A DNA stretch of 64,000 bases from Lyophyllum atratum. Its lineage: Eukaryota > Basidiomycota > Agaricomycetes > Agaricales > Lyophyllaceae. The notes beneath the pieces are model-generated. The model had not been told where the DNA came from. It saw nothing but the letters and a program-made list of their open reading frames with translations, and ran no database searches. The position numbers and the translations under genes were made by a program. Location: NCBI GenBank assembly GCA_014905825.1, contig JACGCN010000011.1, forward strand, positions 1,674,001 through 1,738,000, read 5' to 3'. Positions 41,177 through 52,109 of the stretch are shown here, piece after piece (position 1 is the first letter of the stretch; every line of letters starts with the position of its first letter).

Positions 41177-44100
41177 TCACCGGAGTTCCTCTCTCGAAAA
41201 TTCCCCAACAACTCCCATCCTCCTCCGCAGCCTGTCCACCGCTTCACGAGGCAAAGCCTTCGTCAGAAGGTCGGCCGCCATATCTTCGGTGGAAATGAAA
41301 GTGGGGTGGATTTTGCCATCGTGAACAGCATCACGCAACCAAAACCAGTGGCGGTCAAGGTGCTTGAGGCGACCCATGTGCTCGGGGTGCTTGGAGACTG
41401 AGATCGCGGACTGGTTATCCATGTTGAGAACCGAGGCGCTCGACTGTGGCGTGCCAATTTCAGCAAGAAAATTCCTCAGCCAGCAGAGCTCGCGTCCTGT
41501 CTCGCTCGCGGCGATGAATTCAGCCTCAGTGGTGGAGAGCGCCACAATTGTCTGTTGGCGTGCGGACCAGCTCACGGCGCCACCGCCAACAGTGACAAGC
41601 ATGCCTGTAGTGGACCGGCCATTGTCCAAATTGCCGCCGTGGTCAGCGTCAGAGAAGGCGAGGAAGAGGGAAGGGGAGGTGGTGGCCGCGGCAGCTGAGT
41701 ATTCAATACGATAGTTGAGTGTACCTCGTATGTAGCGCAGAAGGTGTTTGACCGCCTTCCAATGAGCAATGCCTGGGCAAGCATTGAAGCGACAGAGCAC
41801 CCCAACTGGGAAAGCAAGGTCAGGCCGGGTGCACAAAGCAAGATAGAGAAGGGCGCCCGTGGCCTGAATGTAGGGGTATTGCCGCATCTCTTCCACTTCT
41901 TCTGGCGTCTGAGGGGATTGGGCCTTGGTGAGACGGATATTTGGGTCCATGGGCGTGGATACGGCTTTGGAATCAAGCATGTTGAACCTGGACAGGACCT
42001 CAATCGCATAGGCACGCTGGTCGATCCACAACTTGCGGTTGGGACGGTCACGAATGACACGGACTCCAAGAAGACCAGTGGTGGGGCCAAGGTGACGCAG
42101 TTTGAAGTGCTTACGCAGCTCAGCAATGACGTTGAGGATAGCAGGCCTGGACTTCGATGCAATGGTCATGTCGTCGACGTGCACTGGGATGATGATGCGG
42201 ACGTCGTTGCGCATATAAACATACACGCAGGGGTCCGAAGCTATGCGAGCAAAACCAAGGAGAATGAAAACACTGTGCATCCGTTTATGCCAGAGGTATG
42301 CGCTCTGCTTCAGGCCATAAAGGCCTTTGTCCAGGACACAGACAGGCTCACCATCGGTAGGGAGACGGACGGTCCCAGGAGGGACATCCTGAGGAAAGCC
42401 ATCTGGGAACTTGAGGTAGAGTTCAGCATCGACAATCCCATGCAGAAAAGCGGACGAAATATCGACGGACTCGAGGTGCATATCCTCGATCGCAGCCAGA
42501 GCAAGAATAGTCCGCACTGCATTCCACCGAGCAGTTGGTGCGAAGGTCTCGTCGAAATCGACACCTGGGCGCTGACTGAATCCCTGAGCCACAACGCGAG
42601 CCTTGAAACGCTCCACAGCACCATCAGGCAAGCGTTTGACCTTGAACACCCATCGTGAACCGATAGCCTTCTTCCCAGCAGGGAGGTATACAACACGCCA
42701 TGTCCCGTTGACCTTGAGCGCGTTCATCTCCTCGCACATGGCCTTGTACCACTCAGCGGCATCCTCGCTCGACATTGCCTCCCAATACGAGCGGGGATTC
42801 GTGTCGTGTACACCAACCTTATATGCATGCTGTGCAGCGTAGGCGCCCATTTCACCAACTCCAAAATCCAAACCGGTCTCGACATACGCACGACCTGCCA
42901 TGAGGAGAGCTTCATCAGAGAGGACATTCAATGCGAAGTCCACCTCTTGCTCCTCATTGGCGTCAATGTCACCAACATTGACGTCCCACAGAGGCTGTAG
43001 GTCGGGACTGATGGGGGGAGGAGGAGGAGGAATAGGGGGCTCGGGCTCGCGAGGTGTGAGCGGTGATTCCTTCGCAGCCTGACGACGAACAGCTTCATAA
43101 TAAGCCATGTTCCGGTTAAAGGCTTTGTGCTGGCGCTGAGGTCGGGGCTCCGGAACCGGGGGCACCGGATCAACTGCCCCAGCAGGATCTTGTACAGCTC
43201 CCACCGCTTCTGGCTCCTCTCCCACCACTCCTGGAGGGTCCTCGTCATCATGAGTTTCGGAAACAACTTTCGTGGGTGGAGGAGGCAGAGGGAACAAATC
43301 GTCGCAGTCGAACGGCTCAAAATCGTCGGAATCAACAAATTCGCTCGGGTTCGGCGGCACAGATGGCGAGGAAAGGGATAGGCCAGGGAAGCTAGATTCA
43401 TCGAAGATGACATCGCGCGAGATGATGATCTTCTTGGTGCTGGGAACGTAGACCTTCCACCCAGCATGATTATCAGGATATCCAATGAAGATCCCATTTA
43501 GAGTATGCCCCTCTAGACTCTTGCGCTTGTCACGGCCTATCAGCACGTACGCACGGCAGCCAAAGACACGGAGGTGACCGATTTTTGGTTTGCGGCGTTT
43601 ATACACCTCGTAAGGAGTCGTATCCTTTGGCAGCGCAGATGTGGGCGAACGGTTGTGGACGTGGCGGAAACAGTTGAGGGCATGGTTCCAGAAACTGGGA
43701 GGAAGCTTAGCTTCATGGATCATCGAGGTGATAGCCTCGGAAATGGAGCGGTTCATGCGTTCTGCAACGCCGTTCTGCTGTGGTGTTGCGCGAGTTGTAA
43801 ACTCAACACGAATGCCTTCCTCCTTGCAGAGCTGAATCAACTTGCTCGCAATGTACTCGCCACCTTCGTCATTGTGGAAGCACCTAATCTTCCGACCAGT
43901 CTGGCGCTCAACGAGCGCCTTGAAGAGCTTGAAAGCTTCAAAAAGGTCACCCTTTTTCAGCATTTCATACGCCTCCATCCAGCGAGATTTATCATCTGTG
44001 AACGTCACCCAGTATTTTCGCCCAGTGCCGTGGCCTGCGACGGGCATGGGACCATGGACATCACTGAAAATGCGATCAAGAACCCCATCTGCACGCTCTG

Positions 44101-45688
44101 CCGTTTGGGGGAACGGTAGGCGGTGCTGCTTGCCATGGATGCATGACTCGCATATCTTTGGCATGCGTGACGAAGACGTGAGCTTCAGGTCGGCGGTGAG
44201 CCCCTCGCTGATAAGCTGGTCAACGCGATCATGTCCGAGGTGACACATCCGTCTGTGAAGAAGCTCACGGTCAACAGTGACGGCGCGAGCTGCAGAGTGT
44301 ACTGATGCAGTAGGAGGGGGTGATGGTGACAGTGGTTGAGACGACGTAATGGTCTTTCCGTCGAGATACGCAGTGAGGGTGGAGTCGACGGTGGCTGTGA
44401 ATACAAGGGCATTGTTGAGGTTGAAGAAGACCTTGTGACCTCGGAAGGTGGCGACGAAACCACGCAGGACAGTGAGAGTGAGAACAGAGAATAAATTGTT
44501 CGATAGGGCGGGTACGAAAAGGACATCCGAGATTATGACCTCCCTCAGACGTTCCCCATCCTTCCCTCTCCCCTTTGGCTGAAAACGAACGGAGCCTTTC
44601 CCAGCGGAGTAGATGATGTTGTTGTCAGCGAGATGGACCGCGACTCTCCAAGGTTTGAAGTCGCTAGTGAACCATTCGCGATGAGGTGTCATATGCGCAG
44701 TGGCCCCAGAGTCTGCGTTCCAGTTAACGTCAGTGGGCGACGAGGTAGTGGAAAAGGAGGATCGACAAACGGCGGCGTCGGCCTTGACAGCTGGCCCATC
44801 GCATCCTTCCTCCGCCTTCGTCTCAGCCTTAGCGGCGTTGGCGCCTCTGCGTCCGCCCCGACCCTTCTTCGACTTCCCACCGCCATCAGTCCTGGAATCC
44901 TTGTTCACATGTGTGCGTGCTGACTCGAGCTTTGGGCATTCAAGAACGACATGTTCCCCTCCACAGAGGTAGCACTTCAAGGCGCGGGCGGCGGCGGCGG
45001 CGATGGCAACGGCGGCGGCCTCCGCTTCTTCTTCCGCTCCCCGACGTTGGACCTCCTCCGTGCGGAATGCTTCCAAAACGGCGTCCTTAGTGAGGTCGGT
45101 GAGGAGGAGGAGGGAAGAGATGAATGCCGTGTATTCGTCACGAGGTAGCGCACGAATCATGGCCATGATAGTGAGCTCCTCGTCGAGGGTCTCGAGGGTA
45201 TAGGCTCCTGAACTGGAGAGCGTAATGGTCGGCGTAGTGACGACAGGGCGGAGCGCCTTGACGCGCTGCATGGCGCCTTCGACTCGGGTAGCGAGCTCGG
45301 TGAGGGACTCCTCGTCCTTTTTGCGAATGCTGAAGAGGTCGCTGAGGGAGTTGAAACGGGCGTTGGGGGCAGACTTGCTGTGGACGAGTTTGAGCTTCGC
45401 CCACATTTCGGCAGGGTTCATGCGGATGGCGTCGACATGAATCTTGTTCCCCTCGTCGAGCCATTGGTATATCTCGCCGGCGGCACGGTCGCTTCGAAGA
45501 TTAAAGGCCTGGAGCGCGGCAGTTGCGGCGGTGTCTCCTGGTGACGCCATGGGTGCCGTCTCCTCGCCGGTTGCGATTCGGGCTGCTCCAATGGACATAA
45601 GGCGCCCGAACAGGGATTTCTCCCATTCGGGGTACTTGATCTTCCCAAGCTTCGCGAGCGGTGACCGGGAATAGGTGTCGTCTGACAT
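41177..45688 (-). CDS. Copia gag-pol polyprotein
   Basis: 1503 aa, one frame, no stop or shift. The Gag region (about 1-230) has a UBN2-like segment. The zinc knuckle CYLCGGEHVVLEC at 239-251 has spacing CX2CX3HX4C, one residue shorter than the usual CX2CX4HX4C. Aspartic protease DSGATAH has Asp326. The integrase HHCC-type region (about 478-516) is followed by a core with Asp543, Asp607 and Glu643 (the D,D35E set) and a GKQHRLPF/FWNHALN context. Reverse transcriptase runs about 995-1180 with VDISSAFLHG (Asp1076) and HVDDM (1170-1174). RNase H is near the C terminus (FSDADHGG, STTEAEFIA). Domain order PR-INT-RT-RH is diagnostic for Ty1/copia. Confidence 0.97.
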   Translation of the reverse strand: MSDDTYSRSPLAKLGKIKYPEWEKSLFGRLMSIGAARIATGEETAPMASPGDTAATAALQAFNLRSDRAAGEIYQWLDEGNKIHVDAIRMNPAEMWAKLKLVHSKSAPNARFNSLSDLFSIRKKDEESLTELATRVEGAMQRVKALRPVVTTPTITLSSSGAYTLETLDEELTIMAMIRALPRDEYTAFISSLLLLTDLTKDAVLEAFRTEEVQRRGAEEEAEAAAVAIAAAAARALKCYLCGGEHVVLECPKLESARTHVNKDSRTDGGGKSKKGRGGRRGANAAKAETKAEEGCDGPAVKADAAVCRSSFSTTSSPTDVNWNADSGATAHMTPHREWFTSDFKPWRVAVHLADNNIIYSAGKGSVRFQPKGRGKDGERLREVIISDVLFVPALSNNLFSVLTLTVLRGFVATFRGHKVFFNLNNALVFTATVDSTLTAYLDGKTITSSQPLSPSPPPTASVHSAARAVTVDRELLHRRMCHLGHDRVDQLISEGLTADLKLTSSSRMPKICESCIHGKQHRLPFPQTAERADGVLDRIFSDVHGPMPVAGHGTGRKYWVTFTDDKSRWMEAYEMLKKGDLFEAFKLFKALVERQTGRKIRCFHNDEGGEYIASKLIQLCKEEGIRVEFTTRATPQQNGVAERMNRSISEAITSMIHEAKLPPSFWNHALNCFRHVHNRSPTSALPKDTTPYEVYKRRKPKIGHLRVFGCRAYVLIGRDKRKSLEGHTLNGIFIGYPDNHAGWKVYVPSTKKIIISRDVIFDESSFPGLSLSSPSVPPNPSEFVDSDDFEPFDCDDLFPLPPPPTKVVSETHDDEDPPGVVGEEPEAVGAVQDPAGAVDPVPPVPEPRPQRQHKAFNRNMAYYEAVRRQAAKESPLTPREPEPPIPPPPPPISPDLQPLWDVNVGDIDANEEQEVDFALNVLSDEALLMAGRAYVETGLDFGVGEMGAYAAQHAYKVGVHDTNPRSYWEAMSSEDAAEWYKAMCEEMNALKVNGTWRVVYLPAGKKAIGSRWVFKVKRLPDGAVERFKARVVAQGFSQRPGVDFDETFAPTARWNAVRTILALAAIEDMHLESVDISSAFLHGIVDAELYLKFPDGFPQDVPPGTVRLPTDGEPVCVLDKGLYGLKQSAYLWHKRMHSVFILLGFARIASDPCVYVYMRNDVRIIIPVHVDDMTIASKSRPAILNVIAELRKHFKLRHLGPTTGLLGVRVIRDRPNRKLWIDQRAYAIEVLSRFNMLDSKAVSTPMDPNIRLTKAQSPQTPEEVEEMRQYPYIQATGALLYLALCTRPDLAFPVGVLCRFNACPGIAHWKAVKHLLRYIRGTLNYRIEYSAAAATTSPSLFLAFSDADHGGNLDNGRSTTGMLVTVGGGAVSWSARQQTIVALSTTEAEFIAASETGRELCWLRNFLAEIGTPQSSASVLNMDNQSAISVSKHPEHMGRLKHLDRHWFWLRDAVHDGKIHPTFISTEDMAADLLTKALPREAVDRLRRRMGVVGEFSREELR

Positions 45689-45798
45689 GACAGGTGTGGG
45701 AATGGAAGCCGAGATGGTAGGTGCAGCGGATTTTCGAGATGATGCTGCGACGTTGAGATAACGGAGCGGTAATAGATCTTCGGTATGTGTCTAGGGCG

Positions 45799-45812
45799 CG
45801 GGGCCCATAACC
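45799..45812 (-). promoter_or_regulatory. Primer-binding site, half-tRNA iMet type
   Basis: Immediately after the 5' LTR the minus strand reads GGTTATGGGCCCCG. This is complementary to the anticodon stem-loop of initiator tRNA-Met (GGGCCCATAACC), not to its 3' end. It matches the half-tRNA priming known for Drosophila copia and yeast Ty5. Confidence 0.78.
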
Positions 45813-46163
45813 TGTTGAAGGAGGTTACGCGCAGCGGCAGACTGAGACCGAGACGGATCTGATAAGGACGTCGAGCTGAAATGAATAAATACAAAGTGGA
45901 CTGGGGTCCGTAGTATTCAGTAGGTAGTTAGCTGGAAAGTACACGAAGTGTACATACCTGGGGTCCGTAGTATTCAGTAGGTAGTTAGCTGAAGACTACG
46001 AGGCCCCGATGAAAAAAGATTAGACTACGCGGTCACGTGTGTAGGTATATCCGAACTCCGGGAGGCGTCTATGGCACTCCCAAGAACACCAGCAACACGG
46101 CGTAGTCTAGGTATATCTGAACTCCGGGAGGCGTCTATGGCACTCCCAAGAACACCAGCAACA
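45813..46163 (-). repeat. 5' LTR of the copia element
   Basis: 351 bp, apparently identical to 40798-41148, followed by the right-hand GATGC target copy (46164-46168). Confidence 0.95.
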
Positions 46164-46354
46164 GATGCGTCTGCGGCTGACTTCGCGGTTAGGCGGTGAG
46201 TTGGTTCATGATTACACGTGGGGTTTGTGGAACTGACTTGCAAGTCCCTAGCTTTGTCAGTGTTGTGACGCAACAGTCCAGGTTCCATATTCCTAAGAAT
46301 TTGATTTTTGACAGGCCTTGAAGTGGTCATCAGGATAATATTTTGCCGGTGGAT

Positions 46355-46442
46355 CATACCACAGTCGGGTTTGATAGTCATTTCGTTCATGTGTACAACA
46401 TACCATAGTCGGGTTTGATAGTCATTTCGTTCATATGTACAA
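46355..46442. repeat. 44-bp unit, two tandem copies
   Basis: 46355-46398 and 46399-46442 differ at only two bases or so (shared CGGGTTTGATAGTCATTTCG). Confidence 0.9.
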
Positions 46443-46522
46443 TAGATGTGTGTTTCAAGACCTATATACGCCTGTGGGATCAATGCTCAATATGTTGTTT
46501 CAAGAAAGCCTCCGCCCTACGC

Positions 46523-46741
46523 TCAATGTTGTGATGTTAGTCGACACGCTTTCTTCACCCCGCCCATGAGAGCACGCCACTGGGTTTCGGAATAAGCGGC
46601 CCCGTGAGCCTTCAGGGCGTGTGGGGTAGTTGATCGCGTCGACTCGCATGGAGAAGCCATATCTCGATAGGCATTCCAACGACGATACGAAGGGATAGCA
46701 AGATTAAGGGAGATAGTCAAAGGGAGGACAGCCCTTATCAA
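46523..46741 (-). pseudogene. C-terminal fragment of the 875-aa orphan family
   Basis: The minus frame contains RRWNAYRDM and later SETQWRALMGGVKKA, a diverged match to GRWNVYRED and TAKKWRDLMRGMKEM at the end of the adjacent gene (46903-49588). Only about 70 residues remain. Probably a leftover of a tandem duplicate. Confidence 0.6.
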
Positions 46742-46902
46742 CCCCTCAAATGCCGGTAAAACGTTCTTTAACGCTCATCGTCATCTGCAATCTGCCCGTC
46801 CACGCTCATCTTCTCTGACAATCTCCGTTAGTTTCAAGTAGTCGCATAAAAATACCCTACATTCATTCGTTTCTCAAGATATGTATATACATGATGTAAA
46901 TG

Positions 46903-49588
46903 TCAAGAATGGTGTTTTTGTGTTTCGATATGTTGCGCGATGAAGGCGTCCGACAGGCGCTGAATATTGTCTTTGAGTAGGCGCATTTCTTTCATCCCAC
47001 GCATGAGATCACGCCATTTCTTTGCAGTCAACGGTCCCCGTGAACCTTCAGGGCGCCCAGGATTGTTGATTTCGTCCAGCCGCATCAAGAATCCGTCCTC
47101 TCTGTATACATTCCAGCGACCATAGTCTTCCCCGCCGGCTTCAAAGGTGGATACTAAAGGATACCAAGATCTAGCCGCCAGCTGTGTGCCTAGTCCTAAG
47201 GGTATGTAAGCACGACACCTAAGCGATTTGAGAAACAGCATACTTACCAGTGTAACACATATACGTGCCAGCTATCAGATTTAGCTCAACATCAGTGAGC
47301 TTATCATCGATGAAAATCTCATTTGTCCTAGGATCTCGGGCAGTGAACATGGTACCCGGTATTGGATTCCAACCTGTCGGCCCTTGGATGACGCTGTCAA
47401 AACTGATGGTGCTGACACATATTCGCCAGATGAAACCGCCTTGAAGGAGTGCTGCACGAGCGCGCGGCTGTCCAATAATGGACGAGCGCTGCTTGACGTA
47501 TGCGTCATAATCCTTTCGAGAGAAAACAGAGTCAGGCGAGCGGACAGGTAGAACACAGGGTGGCGGCGGCTCTCGGGGGCCACGAGGGGCAAGCTCTGAT
47601 AAAAGTAATGTATGAAACGGAATACCGCGCGCAAGGAGGTAGCGGGCAAGCTCGTATTCACTGAGCTGCGGATCAAGTCGACACACCATAAGTGCGTCCG
47701 CGGCCGTCGTCAACGTCAACTTCCAAGGTGCCTTTGAGCCGTGCCTGAAATCAAACATGTACAGGGGTCTGCCTTTCTCATCCGCTATATTGACGATACG
47801 CAAAAATTTTAAACGTCGGGACGACATTAGGGACACGCGACTATGGGCGTTGAAGTCGCATTTGTCATCAGAAGGGCATGCACCAGTCACTAGCCCATCC
47901 ATATACGTTTTCACGAAACCTGCAACGGAAAGGGTGGAGACATGACCTTTGCATTCTTTCCACGAGAGACCTAACAATCGAATCAACTTCTTGCGATCGG
48001 CTTCGCTTAGAGGAGCCGGGAAGGTGCTAGGCATCGGGAGAGGTGGAGTATAGCCGTAGTGAAGGAATAGTATCTCCAGAACCTCTTGTTCCCAGGCCTC
48101 GGCTTCGGAGAGAGGGGTCGGCTGCTGCTTGAATAACGCATCGATGCGGATGGGATGGGACTGCGGAAGGTCAATGGGCTCCGCATCCAAGATTTGTGCT
48201 GGTTGAAGAGGAGGGGTAAGTGCTCTTGGTCCTGAGAATGTCATGTGAGGGGGGTCGGGCGACTGAGACCAGTCATCCAGTTCATCGGAGGCATCGACAT
48301 CCAGTTCATTTTGGCCATCCAGATAGAGATAGTTAGCTCCGTCGTCTTCATTGTCAGCTGGGCCGAATTCTTCACAGCAATCCCACTCGTTGTAAAAGGA
48401 GTCATAGCGGCATTGGGCCGCACCGTATTCACCAAGTGTTTCTTCTCTAGCATCTCTGTAAACCGGGACTCGAACCCACTTTGTCGGTTCCGCAAAAGAA
48501 GGTTCCCAGACGAAGACTTTTGCGCTGACCGTAGGCGGGCAACGTTCCCGATTAAGCCGGGTCTGACGATCCTTCGCAGTCTCCGTGAGAAGGTGGGCCT
48601 TCTTGCGCTCTGCTCGATTAGCAAACCATGCGATATATTCCCTTTGCCTGGGAGCATCGACTTGCTCAACAGGCTCATCCCGAGACAGGGTGGGTTCGGA
48701 GGACTGTGATGACACCGTGTTTATAGGCTCAGCATGCAGCAGCCGGGGAGTAGAGAGTTCTGGGCAGAGATAGGTCGCCACCTCTTGCAAAACATTATAT
48801 GGAGGCACAAAATCTGAGCAGGAAGGATCCCGTATTTCATCCGAGCCCCACCGGTACCACACAGGTACATTTCTTTCACAGAACCAATCCACCGCGGGGC
48901 GAGGTTCAGATGTCTTTGTGGCCCTTAATGTTATGAAGACACCGGCTCGCAATGGGGCAGATGAAAAGTCGCAAATTGTGGAAGACCTGAGGGCATCAAT
49001 CCAAGTCTGTTCAAAATTATGGGAGAGCAGAAGCTCGGGCCATGTCCGTATGGCACCTTGTTCTGAAAGGGACTCCGCCTCAGCAATTAGATACGACGCT
49101 AAACCCATCCACAATGAGAACCAGTTCCGAGATTGGACAGCCAGAGCTACGGCGCGACTACGACTGTATCGCCCTTTAAGATACCCCAATGCCCAGGGTG
49201 AGAAGGGACGGACTGCGGCAAGTGTATATTCTTTGGTAATGAGAGCTGTGGCATATGCAAGGTACGACTCCAGTCGACTCCAGCTCTCCTGCATGGATTC
49301 GGGTATCATATACCCCAGTTCCCGACCGTTTTCCGAATACATGTCAAGGTCAGTGGGAACACGGGCCAGTCGGCTCAGCAGAGGACCGGTGTAATGAGGG
49401 AGGGTCGGTGTGAAGGAGACCCATCCAAACGATTGTGTCCACCACCTCGGCTGATGATAGATTTCTGCCACGGCATTATTTCGATGGAATATGGTAAACA
49501 TTTTGCCCTGATCCACGTCATGGGGAGGTAACTCAACCGAGCGGGAGCAATTTGGAGAGTAGTAAAGATCCCCGTTCAGGATAGTCAC
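46903..49588 (-). CDS. Agaricomycete-type orphan protein, 875 aa
   Basis: Two exons, 49588-47248 and 47189-46903, with a 58-nt intron (GTAAGT...CTAG), phase 1, in frame. No named domain. Features: aromatic-rich N-terminal half (HQPRWWTQSFGWVSFTP), a segment RAGVFITLRA followed by RPAVDWFCERNVPVWYRWGS, a charged segment EYIAWFANRAERKKAHLLTE, and an acidic low-complexity linker (about 420-480). A C-terminal half holds APWKLTLTTAADALMVCRLD and MRLDEINNPGRPEGSRG. I recall similar uncharacterised proteins as common in mushroom genomes but cannot name a function. A fragment of the same family lies directly downstream. Confidence 0.75.
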
Positions 49589-49850
49589 TCTGCCCTTCCT
49601 GAAAACGGAAATTAGTACAATATTACAGGCGAAGGTTGGACCACATGCCTGGCCATGTATTTCGTATGATCCTTAGCCTCACTGATTCTTTGGTGCGCAA
49701 CGAGCGACTTCGCACGTTAGGACAATTGGTCGGCTGGAGATCCGCGTGAAGGTAGCCCAATTACGAAATTGGAACGAGCTTCTCCGACTATCTCAAACGA
49801 AGTGCAATGAAGCGAGCGGGATGTTGAGATCGAAAGGAGGATGTACGTTT

Positions 49851-49925
49851 CTCTGGGCAGGCCCGGATGAAGACGTTGAATAGTCAGGGCAAGCCCAGAT
49901 CTTTCACGGAAAGGGGAGTAGCCAA
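49851..49925 (+). repeat. Dispersed repeat A
   Basis: Core TCTCTGGGCAGGCCCGGATG, then AAGACG, AGTCAGGGCAAGCCC and GGAAAGGGGAG. Related copies: 50193-50270 (opposite strand) and 63026-63090 (same strand). Confidence 0.85.
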
Positions 49926-50192
49926 AATGTTGACCTGGACTATTAGTATGACGATGACGGGGGAAAATCAACACCTGATGGGCTGCAGCCCTCGAGCGAA
50001 ACAGAGACAACATTTTTGCAAGCTCCTAGCTTGTTTGATTTCAGCTCTCGAACCAAATAGGATCTGTCAGCGGTTGGGCCCCGACTGCTGACATAATGTT
50101 TTGGCTTGCAACTTGATCATTTAGTAGCCCACGCTTAGTAGAAAATTCGATACAAGTCAGTATCTACCAACATCGTCTAGCGCCTTCGGAAG

Positions 50193-50270
50193 TTCTCCCC
50201 TTCACGAAAGTTCGGGCTTTCCCTGACTTTCCGCGTCTTCATCCGGGCTTGCCCAGAGAAACGTATTACC
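50193..50270 (-). repeat. Dispersed repeat B (inverted)
   Basis: Minus strand: ACGTTTCTCTGGGCAAGCCC, GGATGAAGACG, AGTCAGGGAAAGCCC, then GTGAAGGGGAG. Closest to copy A. Confidence 0.85.
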
Positions 50271-50500
50271 CTGGGATCTTTCTAGGGGATGCACAGGAAG
50301 GCTACGGCAGCTAGCAAAGGCGGGTGCGGCGTGGCTGGGCCGTAAACTAAGATGTCGAACATGGGAAGGTCCGCCCTCCGTCATCCTGTTTCGAATTCCT
50401 CAATTTACCAGCTCGCCATCTCCAGAACATGCCCCTGCATCCTCACCTACGCTCTCCCTTAGCCTTCCGTGCGCCACTTCGCCAGAAACTCAGTCGAAGT
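50271..50500. repeat. Diverged direct duplication, copy 1
   Basis: Shares ordered blocks with 50638-50875 (GGGATC..TT, ACAGGAAGGCTA, GGGCCGTAA, GTTTCGAATTCCT, CAGCTCGCC). Noncoding as far as I can see. Confidence 0.7.
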
Positions 50501-50637
50501 TCGAGGAAGACATATCCCCAGTGACCAGTACGCTATATTTTCTTTTCATTCCCCATTCTGTCTAAAAGGCCCTCTTAGGTCGAGGAGACCATCGGTAATC
50601 GCATCACCGGTGTCCTGCCCAATGCCAGCACCGGCAG

Positions 50638-50875
50638 TGGGATCCTTTACGGGGTGAACAGGAAGGCTATCGTAGCAGACTTCGCGCCACTAGGGCCGTA
50701 AGATGTCAAATGCATCATATGGGCAGGTCCGTCCTTATCCAGTTTCGAATTCCTTGATTTACACAGCATGGCCCTACAACAGCTCGCCTTCTCCTGAACA
50801 TGCCTCTACGACTGCAACCACACTCTCATTTACCTTGCATTCTCCCCATCACCAGAAACGCAGTAAAGTTCGAGA
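50638..50875. repeat. Diverged direct duplication, copy 2
   Basis: Second copy of the roughly 230-bp block, moderately diverged with indels. Confidence 0.7.
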
Positions 50876-52109
50876 AATCATATACCCCATGTGCTCGCAT
50901 GTCGAGGAAACCATCGAGTTCGCGTACAAGGGCATCGAAGCCAGGCGTGCAAAAAATGCTGGTCGGCCCCGCCTCCGCCGCGGATCTGAGTCCGAACTCG
51001 ACCATCTACGTTCTTTGCGAATCGCAACTTGTCAACCACTGCCATGATGCCGACTTTGAGCATAACTCATGGTCCGACGCGTAGCCGAGGCAATGAAAGC
51101 CGATGTCGCTATTCAAGGTCTGCGAAAAGGAGGAGGAGGAGGGATGACTTTTTGGTACATGCTCCCCACGATTCGAACTTCAGCAGGGGCTAAGTGTTCC
51201 CTTTTCGCAGGTGACCTTTCCCAGCTTCGAAAATATTCGTTGTCATTCGGTCAGGGCACCATGACCATTCTTTCCATCCTTCCGTTTTCGGCATCTTTCA
51301 GTTTCCTCCGGCGTCGGGTTCATGCGTCTCGCCCTTCGAACGACTACAACATATATGCGAGTGGGGTCATCGAGGCAGGAGAGTGTCCTGAGTCCTCGAC
51401 CAATCGGGAAAGGGCGACGGTTACGGACCCTGGAGCAGAATGGTGTGGTGCGATCTTGGATCATGGTGGGAGGCAACATTGACGAATCAGTAGGCGACAT
51501 ATATCACGATGCGTGCTACCTTTTCATGCTGCCTTGTTGTCGGGTGCTTCAGTCGTCGGAACGCTGGCACTCGACGTCGGCCCCATGACATGGGATTGCA
51601 GGGTGAAAAGATGCAGAAAGACGATGTTCCCCTCGGTGCCATTGGCATTGGTGCCATGTGCGGACATAGACTGGGTAGTTGCGGTGACCAGAAGCGTCAT
51701 TGACCACATATTAGACATAAAAACAGCTTATTCCCTTATCTTACGAGTGCTTTCTGGGCTCAGGGACCCGACCTCAAGCTGCTGCGTCTCAGACCGCACC
51801 GTATGTCTGAATCAGCAGCCGAAGCAATTTGTGAATTGGGAAGAATTATCTATCTACCTCTACACAACTTCTTGTTCAATGAAGAGAAGCCGCCAATTAC
51901 ACGGAGACCCTCTATGCCCTGGAAAAGGTTGGTGGGGGATCAAAATGCATGACATGTTGTGGCTTGTGAGGACCAGTGCGGCGGCGTGTGAAGCAAGGTG
52001 TTCTGTTGACGGCGACGGCGACCGCTGGTTAATTAGAACTCCAGAGAGGTCGGCCGGCTCGCATGTGGGATGATCACCGGCGTGGGTATAACTTGCCCAA
52101 TCTAGACCA

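Larger units (their letters stand above)
40798..46163 (-). mobile_element. Complete Ty1/copia LTR retrotransposon (5366 bp)
   Basis: Two 351-bp LTRs that look identical by eye, starting TGTTG and ending CAACA, flanked by the 5-bp duplication GATGC. One 1503-aa gag-pol frame on the minus strand is uninterrupted. A primer-binding site adjoins the 5' LTR and a purine tract (AGGTGGGAG) adjoins the 3' LTR. Identical LTRs and an intact frame point to recent insertion and possible competence. It disrupts the plus-strand gene described at 40368-46199. Confidence 0.97.
40368..46199 (+). pseudogene. Small hypothetical gene split by the copia insertion
   Basis: Exon 1 is 40368-40391 (MVSALAPF). A 68-nt GTGAGC...CAG intron follows and exon 2 begins at 40460. 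The frame (INGRYYGAHARRGV...TGDIVVMRKGVFEEFVGFKG) runs into the retrotransposon at 40797. After the element, at 46164, the same frame resumes with DASAADFAVRR and TGA at 46197-46199. Removing the element and one copy of the GATGC target duplication restores a 123-aa reading frame exactly. In the present arrangement the frame reads into the LTR and stops about 20 codons later. The product family is not recognised. Transcript status is unknown. Confidence 0.75.

Noticed and set aside
41744..42658. Plus-strand 304-codon open frame
   Set aside because: It lies antisense to the reverse transcriptase of the copia polyprotein and has no family signature.
51150..51200. T-loop-like GATTCGAAC suggesting a minus-strand tRNA
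   Set aside because: The bases flanking the loop do not pair as a T stem and no acceptor or D arm is present.
50703..52073. Plus-strand open frames as genes
   Set aside because: They overlap the diverged duplication, lack splice logic and match no family.
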